Source: Acanthosepion pharaonis (Eukaryota; Mollusca; Cephalopoda; Sepiida; Sepiidae). From it: a stretch of 64,000 nucleotides of DNA. Each line of letters opens with the position of its first letter. Position 1 is the first letter of the stretch. Under the pieces are notes generated by a model. That model saw only the letters and a list, made by a program, of their open reading frames with translations, was not told the DNA's origin and made no database searches. Below are positions 29,195-40,414 of this stretch, piece after piece. Made by a program: the position numbers and the translations under genes. The stretch spans positions 1,822,501 through 1,886,500 of the forward strand of contig CAHIKZ030005498.1 in NCBI GenBank assembly GCA_903632075.3, in the 5' to 3' direction.

Positions 29195-29700
29195 TTGGGG
29201 GAATAGTCGAATAGATTGTTCAAATATCGAACTCTCTGCCTCGTTAGAGAGGAACCCGGACGTGGCTTTGCCGGAGGGAAAAGTTTCGTCCGGGGAGCTA
29301 GACATACCCTGAACCCTTTTAGGCGGGTTCAAAGGGAATATTTTTGGCCGAGCCTCCGGGCTCGGAGAACCCACGGTAAACTCGGCCTTGTGCCGCATAC
29401 ATCCCTCGTGGGCGTGCTGTTAAACATTAACAATCGAATAGATTGTTAACCTGGCTGTGACTGTTCGCAGCTACTGTCAAACTCTCTGCCTTTGGGCAGA
29501 GAGGAATCCGGACGAGGCTGTGCCGAAGGGCAGTTTTGCTCGGGGAGGTAGACAAGCCCTGAACCCGCTTATGCGGGTTCTAAGGGAATATTTTTGACTT
29601 ACCCTACGGGCTCGGAGAACCCACGGTAAACTTGACCTTGTGCCACATACATCCCTCTTGGGAGGAGCTGTTAAATATTAACAGTCGAATAGATTGAACG
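29195..29700 (+). repeat. GC-rich dimeric repeat with conserved hairpins
   Basis: Two direct units (about 29208-29433 and 29455-29690), bounded by CGAATAGATTG at about 29209, 29433 and 29686. Each holds hairpins CTCTCTGCC..AGAGAGG and GAACCC(TTTTAGGC/GCTTATGC)GGGTTC, then GGGCTCGGAGAACCCACGGT and CCTTGTGCC(G/A)CATACATCCC. The sequence is much more GC-rich than the surroundings. No coding frame is shared by both units. Function unknown; possibly a structured-RNA-derived retroposon. Confidence 0.8.
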
Positions 29701-29836
29701 CTGGGTCAACTGACAGACACACTCACTAGTCGTGTATAAAAAAAAGTATTACTACTTGTTGTTCTGTTTAATATGACATATCTGCAACACTTTATTTCTT
29801 TAACCATTTACTTGGTCACAACACATACAGTTTTCC

Positions 29837-29840
<4 letters not shown>

Positions 29841-29892
<52 letters not shown>
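29841..29892. repeat. (TA)n microsatellite
   Basis: About 50 bp then T8. Confidence 0.95.
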
Positions 29893-29899
<7 letters not shown>

Positions 29900-29900
<1 letters not shown>

Positions 29901-30631
29901 CATGTAGACAAAAACAATTTACTCACTACAAAGGTACAACTTCGGTTCGGTGCATTTAACTGTACTTCGACTGACGAGAACCAATAACCAATGGTTATGA
30001 ACAATTCTGTTTGTAAGCAAGTCACATGGGAAACGTCACTTCCTTTTTCCACTTGTTTTATAAAAAATTATAGTGCATAAAGGCAAACGGTTGACAGTGA
30101 AGCATTCGTGCTTGTTGATATCAGTTTGGTAAAGGATGGTTGAGGTATTAAAGTGATGTCTAAACCTGAAAATTTTCTTTTTAACAACAACGGTCAAGGG
30201 TTTAAGCACTGCATTTCTAAGCCTTCTAAGAGTGAGGGATGACGGGAGGAAAGGAAGGAATAGGAGAGAATAATACTATGAAAGAGGAAGGAGGGATAAG
30301 TTCAAACAATGGTTATAGTAGTAATTGGAAATGTTTTTGGTTACTTTAAGACTAAGCCAGGATTGAATTGCACATATTTAGGTTGGAATTATCTCTACTG
30401 GTTTTGTAATCAATGAAAGTGTTTTGTAAATTAATAAATTAAGCGGTAGAGGTTATTTGTTTTTTTGTTTTTTAAAAAAAAAGTTTTAATTTAGAAATTA
30501 AAGATAATAAGGTAGAAAGGTATGGGAAAAAGTATGGGAAATTTAATGTATTCTCGGATTTTAATAAGTAGAAAATTTTGACCTATTCTCGGATTGTCTA
30601 ATGTGTAGAATAATTATGGATGTCAATATAT

Positions 30632-30640
<9 letters not shown>
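29900..30640. other. unassigned
   Basis: AT-rich toward the right, with ATTCTCGGATTnTnTAAT twice (30551 and 30590). No gene seen. Confidence 0.4.
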
Positions 30641-30668
<28 letters not shown>

Positions 30669-31075
30669 GCACGGTGGAGTAATGGTTATCGGCTCGGATT
30701 TAGGAATCGCAGAGCCGAGTTCGAATCCGTGTTGAATCCATTCACTTACGTGCTCATACCCTTGGGAAAGGTGTGAATCCTCTTCTTCTCCCTCCAGCTA
30801 TGGGTAAAATAGCAGGACAGACTGGGTTCTATAGCCTTGGATGGCAACTGGTCTAGGAGAAGGACAACTCTGAATTCAAAAATTGCGGAGGGTCGTTTGG
30901 GGACCTTGTGGCACGTAGTGCACCAGGTGTCTGTATTCGGCCCTTCAAAAAGTGTGGATGGTTCTGCACGAAACCTTCACCACTATAATCGAATCTCATG
31001 TGCCGGTGTCGGGCTGTCAGTTTCCTTGAAACTGATCTACTTGACCCTCATACGTCGAACCCGACGGGAGAATCG

Positions 31076-31078
<3 letters not shown>
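30669..31078 (+). mobile_element. near-complete tRNA-derived SINE, family A
   Basis: Head GCACGGTGGAGTAATGGTTA with A box at 30675-30685, and B box GTTCGAATCC at 30719-30728. This is followed by a long conserved body: ACCCTTGGGAAAGGTGTGAA, CCTTGGATGGCAACTGGTCT, TTGTGGCACGTAGTGCACCA and GTGCCGGTGTCGGGCTGTCA, ending ACCCGACGGGAGAATCG at (TA)n. About 410 bp. RNA polymerase III would transcribe such an element from the internal boxes, and mobilisation needs a LINE. The layout suits cephalopod tRNA-SINEs. Truncated relatives are at 7.3, 8.0, 23.1, 42.0, 47.9 and 57.9 kb. Confidence 0.85.

Positions 31079-31111
<33 letters not shown>
31078..31111. repeat. (TA)n microsatellite
   Basis: 3' tail of the SINE. 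Confidence 0.95.
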
Positions 31112-31114
<3 letters not shown>

Positions 31115-31214
31115 TGGGCATTAGAGTTGACTTCCATGTCCACGTTTATATTTACATACGCTCTATCTCTAATATTGATTACTTTAGCTCATAAATATAG
31201 CATATATTTTATCA

Positions 31215-31930
31215 TATATGTACGCGGTCTGGTCAAAAAGTCTCGTGACTGTTGCTATGGTAACGTAGCCAAAGTACGTAAAGTCAGTTTGCTTGGCACA
31301 GATTGACCTTTAACTCTATCACCCATTCACACTAAGTTATAACGTTTTCACCCGCTTCCATTGTTTACTGCAGTCCTTGGAAGGAAAGTGTGTAGAGTGT
31401 GGTCGTCATACCACAATACAGAAAAATTTCTGAAAACTGTCATAGCAGGTAACGAATCATGGGTCTGCGAAAACCCAGAAACCTAGATTAAATCTTCGCA
31501 GTGGAAAGCTCCAACCTCTCCGAGCCCGAAGGAAAACCAATCGAAGCATTGTTGACAGATTACTTCGACTACAATAGTTCACCATGGACAGTAAACAAGG
31601 AATACTGCCATGACGTGTTGCCTCGTTTGCCGGTGCTGTTCGCGTGAAAAGAACAGAATTGCAGAGTCCATGTTGGGAAGCGCAAGAACAGAATTGCACA
31701 AATGCTCAAGTTCCGGAGTGGCACCTCTACTATAAGAACACGCCTGTCGATTAGCGCAGCAGTTTTTGGTCAAACACAACATTCCCCAGGTTCGACAACT
31801 AACGTATTTCTTAGATCTCGCCTCTTGCAAATTTTTCCTCTTTCCAAAATAAAAACAACTCCCACTTGAAAGGGACAAGATTTCAAGACGTCGAGGAAAT
31901 CAAATATGTTAAGTCATAAGTAATCTGCAT
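31215..31930 (+). pseudogene. mariner transposase pseudogene
   Basis: Begins GGTCTGGTCAAAAAGTCTCG, a mariner-end-like word. Translation in mixed frames gives IAGNESWVCENPET (family: GDESW, first catalytic Asp, here Asn), SSQWKAPTSPSPKEN, then VNKEYCHDVLP-like, a decayed HHDNAPAH region (KNTPVD), FLVKHNIPQV, and FLDLASCKFFLFPK (family SPDLAPCDFFLFPK). At least two catalytic Asp positions are damaged, and stops and shifts abound. The N-terminal HTH half is missing, so this is internally deleted. Confidence 0.85.
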
Positions 31931-32044
31931 GTTTGGAAGTCAGTTGTAATGACGATTTTCTCATCTTAACGTAACCGTAAGTTCTATGCTAATAGTTTCT
32001 TCTCTTGCGATTCCCAACATGGACTCTCTTCTTCTGTGTTTCTA

Positions 32045-32215
32045 GTTTTCCAGTCAACTTTGATGTTCCAAAATTTAAACGCAATGCCAATCGTTATCTT
32101 CAGTCTTCTTAATCTCTGTTCTTTTATTGTTCCCACTCTTTAATAATGTTTTTTTTTTCTTTTCTTTTTTTTCTCATATTCTCTCACACTCAGTACCCCT
32201 CATCCCACATTTGCG
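32045..32215 (-). repeat. dispersed repeat, single unit of the 12.8-kb array family
   Basis: CAAAATTTAAACGCAATGCC, AATCGTTATCTTCAGTCTTC and CTCTGTTCTTTTATTGTTCC match the array unit inverted. Confidence 0.6.
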
Positions 32216-32500
32216 CCTTTCGTCCTGGGTACATAAACTACATCCGGTATCAAGGCCTCTGATCGGGAGATTGGAGATTTTGAGGAGCATGAAACCACCT
32301 TTAGATTACTATTGTACCCAGGCCGACACTTAACCGGGTGATAGCACCTGTTAGGGTCCCAGCTATGGACAAATAGTGAACCAAACAACAAAAATCAACA
32401 GTAGATTTTTATAGTAAAAAAACCAACAATAGATTTTACAGAAAAATGACCAGAAATATATTTTTTATTAAAAAAATTACCAACAATGCATTTTCAGATC
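32216..32500 (-). repeat. dispersed repeat family P with short minisatellite
   Basis: CCTGGGTACATAAACTACAT, CGGTATCAAGGCCTCTGATC and TAGGGTCCCAGCTATGGACA, then ACCAACAATAGATTTTA units. Order matches 40.42-40.87 kb. Confidence 0.7.
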
Positions 32501-32559
32501 TACAAGCTACATAGTCAAAAAGGATACTTTTACTTTGAAAGTATAAAAGTAAGTGTATT

Positions 32560-33275
32560 AAGGAACAAAGACAACAGGAAAACTGTTGTTTTATCCGACG
32601 CCTTTCGTCTAATGTGGACTTTTTCAAGGCAAAAAACAAAATGAATTTATTGAAACAAAGTATAAACAACAAACAAAACATCGTTAGCAACTAGAAGAAT
32701 TAAGAAACGCTATTTTATATTCATATGGTCAACTGAAAAATTACGTCAATTACTTTGTTTGAAGAGAATATTTTCACGTGTAGAAATATTGTTAGTTTGT
32801 TGTGTTGAAGGATTCAACCGTTTTCTTTTGATTACTTCATATATTTGTTGTGTACGTTGTCTTGGGAGAGTAGTGATTCTGTTAAGAAAAGTGATATTGG
32901 GGAAAAAACCTGAGCGTAGATTGTAATTTGTGTAGTTACACTGACACACACGTGCGTGTGTGTGTGTGTGTGTGTGACTAAAAATTTCTCAGAATTAGCC
33001 TGTAGAAAGAACAATATTTATAAAGAGAAAAAAGACTATAGGGAAACTTGTTTTATTCGACGTCTTTCGTCTAATGTGGACTTTTTCAAGGCAAAAAACA
33101 AAATGAATTTATTGAAACAAAGTATAAAGAACAAACAAAATGTCGTTAGCAACAAGAAGAATTAAGAAACGCTATTTTATATTCATATGGTCAACTGAAA
33201 AATTACGTCAATTACTATGTTTGACGAGAATATTTTCACATGTAGAAATATTGTTTGTATTGTCGCGTTGACAGG

Positions 33276-33308
<33 letters not shown>

Positions 33309-33905
33309 GCGCGCTCGCGCGTATGTATATTTTGATCGAATATAGATCCCATATCAGAATAGGATACGGAACGAATAGATGTCGAAAGTTATTCATATAT
33401 TCTCCCAGGTGTCCTGTATTGAATTTAAGGTGAATTCTCATCTTATTTTCAGAAGTAAAACATTTACATGACCTTTACTTAAATTTCATTTTCATTCTTT
33501 CTTTTCATCACTAGAAACGCCATCTTAGCGGAAAATGTGCTAAGGATTTATTATTTAAGCCTGGACACAGATACACACACCTATTGCTTCCTGACTTTTT
33601 TTGATCTGATTGTCTAGAAAAGCGAAAAGCGTAAACAAATCTCAAGGGGACATTTATAAAGGAAAAAAAGATAATAGGAAAACTTTAATTTTATCCAGCG
33701 CGTTTCGTCTAATGTAGACTTGTTCAAGGCAAAAATTGAAAAGAATTTATTGAAACAAAGTATCTATAAAAAACAAAATGTCGATAGCAAACTAGACTTT
33801 AGAAATGCTATTGTATACACGTATGGTCATCTGAAAAAATAAGTCAATTACTTAATGCTTGAAGAGAATATTTTCACATGTAGAAATATTGTTTGTATTG
33901 TTTTT
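32560..33905. repeat. three direct copies of a 235-bp repeat, family I
   Basis: Copies at about 32565-32800, 33015-33265 and 33655-33905. Shared: TTTCGTCTAATGT(G/A)GACTT, TTCAAGGCAAAAA, ATGAATTTATTGAAACAAAG and TTTTCACATGTAGAAATATT. Copies 1 and 2 are nearly identical and copy 3 is diverged. The minus strand reads TTGAA(A/C)AAGTC(C/T)ACATTAGACGAAA(G/C), another stem followed by GAAA. A fourth copy at 57.64-57.80 kb is part of a foldback. A (GT)n run lies at 32950-32975 and (TA)n at 33274-33300. Confidence 0.85.
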
Positions 33906-33949
33906 GGCCTTGAAACTATTTTGACACCCATTTCTAACACGGAGGAGGG

Positions 33950-34040
33950 TTTCGAAATTTCGAAAATATCGCCTGAAGAAGGCCGGAGCGTACAACGACT
34001 GAAACTTCGGAATTGTGGCAATAAAGATGTAAATAGTTTC
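33950..34040 (+). repeat. family J copy with hammerhead-like core
   Basis: CTGAAGA, A, GGCCG-GAGCGTACAA-CGACT, GAAACTTCGGAATTGTGGCA. Helix II right strand mutated. Confidence 0.6.
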
Positions 34041-34439
34041 AATAACTCATTTCAGAAATATAGACATTTTTTTTAACGACTACTCAGCCTTGATAACTAA
34101 ACTGAACAACGCCTATGTCTTTTATGTCTGTAAATATGGAATAGGCCTGCACTTAAATCGGCTACCAAGATATCAGTGTAAATATCAGCTGATCTGTTAT
34201 CCCACCCGCACATGTTTGTCGGTCGATGGAATGACATACTACCAGTCCCTACCCTAGTATTGCAAAGGGTGATACGGCAGAGAGCAACATGTGTCAAACA
34301 GACTTTTCGCTTTTCCACTAGTTAGAGTAGTTTTAAAATAGATGTTTTATCGTGTGGGGTCTGCTGTTTGCAGTTCCAAGTGCCATTTAGACATTTTTTT
34401 TTCACTTTTTAGACGTTTTTAAATTTTAAAGATTTTTTT

Positions 34440-34458
34440 TTTTTTTTTTTTTTTTTTG
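34440..34458. repeat. poly-T run
   Basis: About 29 T from 34431. The 34.1-34.4 kb stretch to its left is unassigned. Confidence 0.9.
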
Positions 34459-34484
34459 TTACAGCGAGGCTCGCTGTTTATAAG

Positions 34485-34930
34485 GCCCAAGGACTACTCA
34501 GTTAGAGGGTTACGTTTGGAGGCTATTTGTATGTATAGGAATGGAAAATAAAGGTAGCATTGAACAGCTTAAAGATCGTAGTGATTGGGGAAAACATCCT
34601 GCTGGGAGACGGTTCCACAGGGCAGTAGTTCGCGGGAAGAAACGGTTCGAATGGAATTTTCTTCTCAACAACTGGAACACGAAGGGAATGTGGGTGTTTT
34701 TTAAAACGTAAGTGTCATGTTCTTGCTATGAATATTTACCTCGGCGGGACCAGTGAATATAGTTCGTCCGAGCACTTTAGGTCGAAGTAGCAGTAGAGCA
34801 GTGGAAGGCTTCCCGCATCCTGCCTGTGGGAGAGATTTTGAAGCGGGTAGAATAGTTCGACACCTACAAGGGCTTGGGGACGCTTTTGAACTCTATCAAT
34901 GCTGGAGAGTGAGGTCTGCTTCAAGCCAAT
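34485..34930 (+). repeat. dispersed repeat family G, copy 2
   Basis: GTTCCACAGGGCAGTAGTTC, GGGAAGAAACGGTTCGAATG and GGGACCAGTGAATATAGTTC, continuing GGGAGAGATTTTGAAGCGGG. Longest family G copy; compare 6.78 and 38.26 kb. Confidence 0.65.
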
Positions 34931-35039
34931 ATTTTGTAGATATTCATATCTGAAAATATATAGTAATACTATTATAATAACTTTATTTTCTACTTAATTC
35001 CTGGTACTGATGATCCTTTTCTTGATTTTCAGGATATTT

Positions 35040-35612
35040 TATTATATGGGATTTTCACGAGGATTTCCATAACGCAGGTTTACGTAAGGCATAATAAGGG
35101 TTTCGCCAGAAATTTTATATCGCATAACGTTGTCGCTATACGCTTTTATATCGCGTAAGGGTTTCACCAAAAGGTTTTATATTACATGAGGACATCGCCA
35201 AATATTTTTATATTAGATAAGGGTTTCAAAAACATTTTATATTGCATAAGGGGTTTCGCCAAACATTTTTATATTACATAAATGCTTCGCCAAACATTTT
35301 TATATTACATAAGGATTTCGCCAAACATTTTTTTATTACATAAGGGCTTCGCCAAGCATTTTTACATTGCATAAGGATTTCGCCAAACATTTTTACATTG
35401 CATAAGGGTTTCAAAAAACATTTTTACATTGCATAAGGGTTTCAAAAAAACATTTTTACATTGCATAAGGTTTTCAAAAAACATTTTTTTATTATACGAG
35501 GGTTTCAAAAACATTTTTATGTATAACGCGGGTTTCGAAAAAAACATTTTTGTATTACATAAGTGTTTTGAAAAAACATTTTTGTATTACATAAGGATTT
35601 CGCCAAACAAAT
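35040..35612. repeat. 31-bp minisatellite, about 17 copies
   Basis: Unit CATTTTTATATTACATAAGG then GTTTCGCCAAA, with TTTCGCCAAA replaced by TTTCAAAAAA in the block 35400-35520. Confidence 0.95.
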
Positions 35613-35744
35613 ATATCATAGGCGATTTTGTTCCCATTTTCTTTGCTGATCCTGCGTACCGTTCATGGTATTCTCAGAATCCTTTTGTAGAACATTTCTG
35701 TTGCTTCAAGTTTCGTCTTCATCTGTGAGGTAATTAATGTTCCA

Positions 35745-36000
35745 GCATTTGCTGCCATCTGCCATGTATGAATTTTGCAAAGCAGTTCATCAAACTTTTC
35801 TTTGTTTCCCAGGAAAGTTTTTGTTTAATACTTTATTTAGCTTTTTGGAAAGCACCTTTTGCTATTTCAGTGAACGTTCGGGTTTATATGACACATTTTC
35901 CATCATCTGTTTCAACACTTCTAAGTTCGTTTACATTTCCTAAACGATTACTGAACTATACTGATTATATTAATGTGATCTGTCCTTACGCTCTATCTAC
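35745..36000 (-). pseudogene. RTE-type LINE ORF2 fragment
   Basis: Minus-strand frames contain ETDDGKC, GAFQKAK-like and LSWETKKSLMNCF, matching the TEDGKCD..AFQKLSKV..LETKKRVLNCY block of the RTE family seen at 43.5 kb. Frameshifted. Confidence 0.65.
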
Positions 36001-36243
36001 GATAGTCTTTGCAAAATCTGTCTACATTTCTCTTATACGCATGTTATGTTTAAAGTAAATAAAACTTGTTAAGAGTTTGTTTTTAAAAAAACCTGCCCGC
36101 GACTTCACGGGTCACATAACTTGCATATATATTTATTTATGTATATAACTCAGTGTCTAACATGGCTGAACCATGAGAGACAACGTTCATCATAACATTT
36201 GAAAATTTGTTCACCAGATGTTATTGAGATAAGTTAACTCTCT

Positions 36244-36939
36244 TTGGTGTTTATACTGTGCCTCTCACGCTTTTCTCTCCTTATACTTTTTTTCTCTCTA
36301 TTTATCCTTATTCTCTCTTTTTTCCACCCTTATCCTTTTTCTTTTCTCTCTCTTTTCTCCTCCTTATGCTTTTTCTTTTCTCTTTCTTTTCTATCCTTGT
36401 TCTTTTTCTTTTCTTCCCTTTATTCTTTTTCTTTTTTTCTCTCGTTGCCTCTTTTTTTCTTTCTTTTCTCTTCCCTTTTTTTTTTTCTCTCTCTTCCTAT
36501 TCTTCCCTTTTCTTCTCTTCTCTCCGTTTTTTTTTTACACTTTTTCTCTCACACACTTTCTCTTTTACTATTTCTCTCGCTCTCTCCGTCTCTCTTCCCT
36601 TTTCTTCTCGCTCTCTCCGTCTCTCTTCCCTTTTCTTCTCGCTCTCTCCGTCTCTCTTCCCTTTTCTTCTCGCTCTCTCCGTCTCTCTTCCCTTTTCTTC
36701 TCGCTCTCTCCGTCTCTCTTCCCTTTTCTTCTCGCTCCTTTCTCTCCCCATTTATTTTTTCTCTCACAACATCGTTCTTTCTTTTCTTCCGTTTCTCTCT
36801 TTCTCTCTCAACGTCTTTCTCTTTTTTCTTTTCGCTCTCTCTCTCTCTCTCTTTCTCTCTTTCTCTCTCTCTCTTCTTTCTCTCTCTCTCCTTTTTTCTC
36901 TCTCTCTCTCTTCTCTCTCTCTCTCTTTCTCTCTCTCTC

Positions 36940-36970
<31 letters not shown>

Positions 36971-37007
36971 TTCTTTTCTTCTCTCTCTCTCTTTCTCTCT
37001 TTCTCTC

Positions 37008-37040
<33 letters not shown>

Positions 37041-37335
37041 CTCTCTTTCTCTCTCTCTCTTCTCTTTTCTCTTTCTCTCTCCTCTCTTTTTCTTTCTCTG
37101 AAACCTCTTTCTCTTCTCTCTCTCTTACTTCTCTTTCTAAACCTCTTTTTCTCCCTTTTCCCTTTCTCTCAACTTCTTTCTCTCCTTTGTTCCGTTTGCC
37201 TCTCTCTCTCCCTTTTTGCACTCTTTCTCAACCTCTTTCTCTTCTTTTTCGCTTCCTCTCTCTCAAACTTTCTCTACCTCTTTATTTCCAGCTCTTTTCT
37301 CTCTTCACAACCGTTTCATTTTTTATTCTCTTTGT
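36244..37335. repeat. 1.1-kb CT/TTC-rich polypyrimidine tract
   Basis: Plus strand almost only T and C. Contains five 32-bp repeats of CTCGCTCTCTCCGTCTCTCT plus TCCCTTTTCTT (36568-36735). The 285- and 362-codon open frames across it are compositional. Confidence 0.95.
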
Positions 37336-37457
37336 GCCACCATTGATAATTATTTACATCAATACCGACTCTTAACTCAATAATCTCAACAGTAATCCCT
37401 CCCCTCTCTCTTCATACAACCTTTTTCTTTTTTTTCATTCTTTTAAAGTTTTCTTTC

Positions 37458-37459
<2 letters not shown>

Positions 37460-37498
<39 letters not shown>
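37460..37498. repeat. (TTA)n microsatellite
   Basis: Twelve or so copies. Confidence 0.95.
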
Positions 37499-37499
37499 G

Positions 37500-38000
37500 C
37501 ATGGCAGTCAGCTTGGGTTCCTCAGTATGTCACAGTTAGTGAACGATATCTGGTCGAGGGTGGGGGGTAGGTTGTGAATAGGTTATGCAACAGGAAATTC
37601 TTACTGATAAGCCGCGTCCCTTTAACCACCCCCACTCCACTCAATGTCATCGGAGACAAGCCTGATGTTATCAGAAATTTCAACACCATGCAACGAAGCA
37701 ACACAGAATCGTGCGAACGAGCATGTATTTACATCTATTATTCATAGAAAGAAAAGATGAACTTTAGTTAAGAATGTATAAGGTTTCTCTTTCTTAATCT
37801 GCTTACTATCATCAACGTCTTTTTTATCTCTTTCAAATGTTGTTGTTTTTATCGCATTGAAGATCGCGTCATTGGTCTTTTTTCTTCCTTTTTCAGTTGA
37901 GTTGCGGCATCTCGAGATATCATTCTTGAAAAGTGGTTCTCTTCATGCTCGCATCAGTTTCAACCTAGACTGAACTTTTTTTGGTTTAGTCAGGCTTAGG
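37500..38000. other. unassigned
   Basis: No recognised gene or repeat. Confidence 0.4.
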
Positions 38001-38004
38001 GCGT

Positions 38005-38110
38005 CAAAATGCAGACACCCAGTGTGACTCGAAGTCGCGACACTTAGCGAATTGAGGATTGAATTTGCAACATTTATCAATTCGATAACCATTGACATAA
38101 TGTTCTACCT
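38005..38110 (-). mobile_element. possible tRNA-like SINE fragment
   Basis: Minus strand CGACTTCGAGTCACACTGGG is B-box-like; A box uncertain. Confidence 0.35.
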
Positions 38111-38254
38111 CCCTAGAGAACGTTATGCTTAATGTTTAAAATTAATTTTTTAAAATGACAAAAAATCTTTCTTGAAGCTTTTATTTTAGTTTAATTTCAA
38201 TCTTTTTTTACAGTGACGTTTCTCCTATAAAGGTCGGGGGGAGGGGCACTCGCG

Positions 38255-38530
38255 ATAGTCTTACAGAGTAAAAGGCAGTTCAATTCTAGGGTTAACCGTT
38301 AACTTACCCCACCTATCCGCATAAACTCTAGACTTAAACAGGTTAAGATTATTGTCATCGGGGGAAACATCTTCTTGGGAGTTGTTTCCCGAGGGGAATG
38401 TTTCGTGGTAAGAAGCTATTCGAGTGGAACTTCTTACCGATCTAATACGGGGGAAATGAGGGTGTTTTTCTACAATGTGAAGGTCAACTGGCGGAACCAA
38501 GGAATCCAGTTCGTCTGAGCGCTTGCCATG
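38255..38530 (+). repeat. dispersed repeat family G, copy 3
   Basis: CTCTAGACTTAAACAGGTTA, AAACATCTTCTTGGGAG, GAAGCTATTCGAGTGGAACT and AGGAATCCAGTTCGTCTGAG. Confidence 0.65.
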
Positions 38531-38534
38531 TTTT

Positions 38535-39125
38535 GGTTTGTTTTATTTTACAGCAAATCAAATTCAATGGGTTATTCAATTCCGACAAGATTTTTATTGC
38601 TGGTAATATTTTTCAAAATAAGTATTGCTGGTAATATTTGGTTTTCCAAAAACGTATTGCTGTCAATATTTCTTTCTTCAAAAACGTATTGCTGGTAATA
38701 TTTTTTTCTCCTCAAAAACGTATTGCTGGCAATATTTTTTTCTCTTCATAAACGTATTGCTGTCAATATTTTTTTCTTCAAAAACGTATTGCTGGTAATT
38801 TTTTTTTTCTCCTCAAAAATGTATTGCTGGCAATATTTTTTCTTCAAAAATGTATTGCTGGCAATATTTTTTTTTTCAAAAACGTATTGCTGGCAATATT
38901 TTTTTTTTCAAAAACGTATTGCTGGCAATATTTTCTTTTCTTCAGAAATGTATTGCGGATAATATTTTTATTTTGATATTAAGACCTATTTTTACACTTT
39001 CATAGTGTTTTGATCCCAGTTTTGGGATTAACTATTTACCCATAGTTGGGATCCTAACAGGTTTTGCCATCCCGAGTCTGGGTGGACCTGGGAACAACAG
39101 CAATTAAGAAGTGGTTCCACGCTCT
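38535..39125 (+). repeat. family P element with 33-bp minisatellite, left arm of a large inverted pair
   Basis: Starts TTTGTTTTATTTTACAGCAA and ATGGGTTATTCAATTCC. Then about twelve units AAAAACGTATTGCTGGCAAT plus ATTTTTTTTTC, then GGGATTAACTATTTACCCAT, TGGGATCCTAACAGG and GGGTGGACCTGGGAACAACA. The same parts appear in reverse at 40.47-40.91 kb. Confidence 0.85.
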
Positions 39126-39259
39126 GCTTCCGTCGGAACTTGAAATCGACTTAACGATTCTGTTTTTCACGTTAGTTAACCTTTATTTCAGTCGCACCAT
39201 GGTGCTACATATTCTTCTATATGACGTTCTTTTTTCGTCTGGACTTGTGTAAGTATGGC

Positions 39260-39920
39260 CCTCGACAACTTCCTGTCTTTTGTTGTGCTACTTAATTCTT
39301 GATTCGTTACAATCCCACTTATTCTGTCATTCATTCAAAAAGACTCATAAAATATTTTACTCGCTTACTTTCCCGCCACACTAAAGACTTTTCTTTAAGA
39401 TCTCCTGCGCGTTTTTTATTCTCTTGGTCCTCTCTATCGGTCACAGAGATTTCAGCGGTCACTTACTGATTCTAGATATCGTTTCCTTGCAAACTATCTT
39501 GTTTCTCTCACACTCTGTCCAGAGTGTTTCTAGTTGTGGATTCCGGGTTGAAATCCGGTACCAATAAATAACAAACGCCAAGAATGAATATAGGAAAATA
39601 ATGTATTAACGTAACAATACAAGCTGGTAATGCAGGTTAGTAGTTCCAGGAATACGGGTTAGTAGCAAAATATATATACAGTCTTTGGTATTCAAGTATC
39701 GCTGTATGACTTCTTCCTGAGTCTACGTGCTCGCTCACTATGACTTTTGCTGACAACGTTCGTTCTGTCTGTCTGTTACCTTCACCCTCTGTTGCTCTCG
39801 TCTCTCGAGTCCTCACGTAGCAGTAGTAAATGTATATACTGGGTGAGTCCATTTGTGTAAAAAGGGGAGAACCCCCCCCCCACAACACTAGTATTGGCCG
39901 ATAGAACCACATCTCTTTTG
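39260..39920. other. unassigned
   Basis: No gene supported. A 212-codon minus-strand frame (39637-40275) runs through this and the neighbouring family P repeat and is not considered real. Confidence 0.4.
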
Positions 39921-39939
39921 CAAAAAATCTCTTTCTGTT

Positions 39940-40400
39940 TCTTTTAACAGCTTCAGTTCTCATTCTCCCCTGACCCGGATTGTTAGCACTTGTTAGGGTC
40001 CCATTTATGGGCCAAGAGTGAACAATCAAACAAAACAAAACGTTATGAAAGTATAAGAATAAATTTTTATAGTGAAAATACAAACAATACAATTTTAAAG
40101 CAAAATGACCTACAATGCATTTTATCAGTATCCAAAGGCATACAACTGGGTTCCAGAAATTATTGAAGATTTTGGAAGGAACTCTTAATTTCTGTTTCCT
40201 AGTCAATCCTGACCCGGGGTGGTAGCACATCTTAGGGTCCCAGCTATGAGTAAAAAACACCCAAACAAAAATCAACGGTATTTTTTTTTTTTTATAATAA
40301 AATGAGCAACATTATATTTTCTAGGAAAATGACAATAAATGCAACACTAAATATATATAAAAACACATTTTTATAGTAACATTAACAACAATATGATCTG
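39940..40400 (-). repeat. two partial family P copies with minisatellite
   Basis: TGTTAGGGTCCCATTTATGG (39990) and TCTTAGGGTCCCAGCTATGA (40230), each followed by AAACAA-rich and ACAATGCATTTT-type units. Confidence 0.75.
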
Positions 40401-40414
40401 CACAATATACCGTC

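Noticed and set aside
36244..37346. Open frames of 285 and 362 codons
   Set aside because: Same compositional cause in the T/C tract. The antisense E/K/R frames are equally artificial.
39637..40275. 212-codon minus-strand open frame
   Set aside because: Runs through family P repeat and minisatellite sequence with no recognisable motif; absent from other copies.
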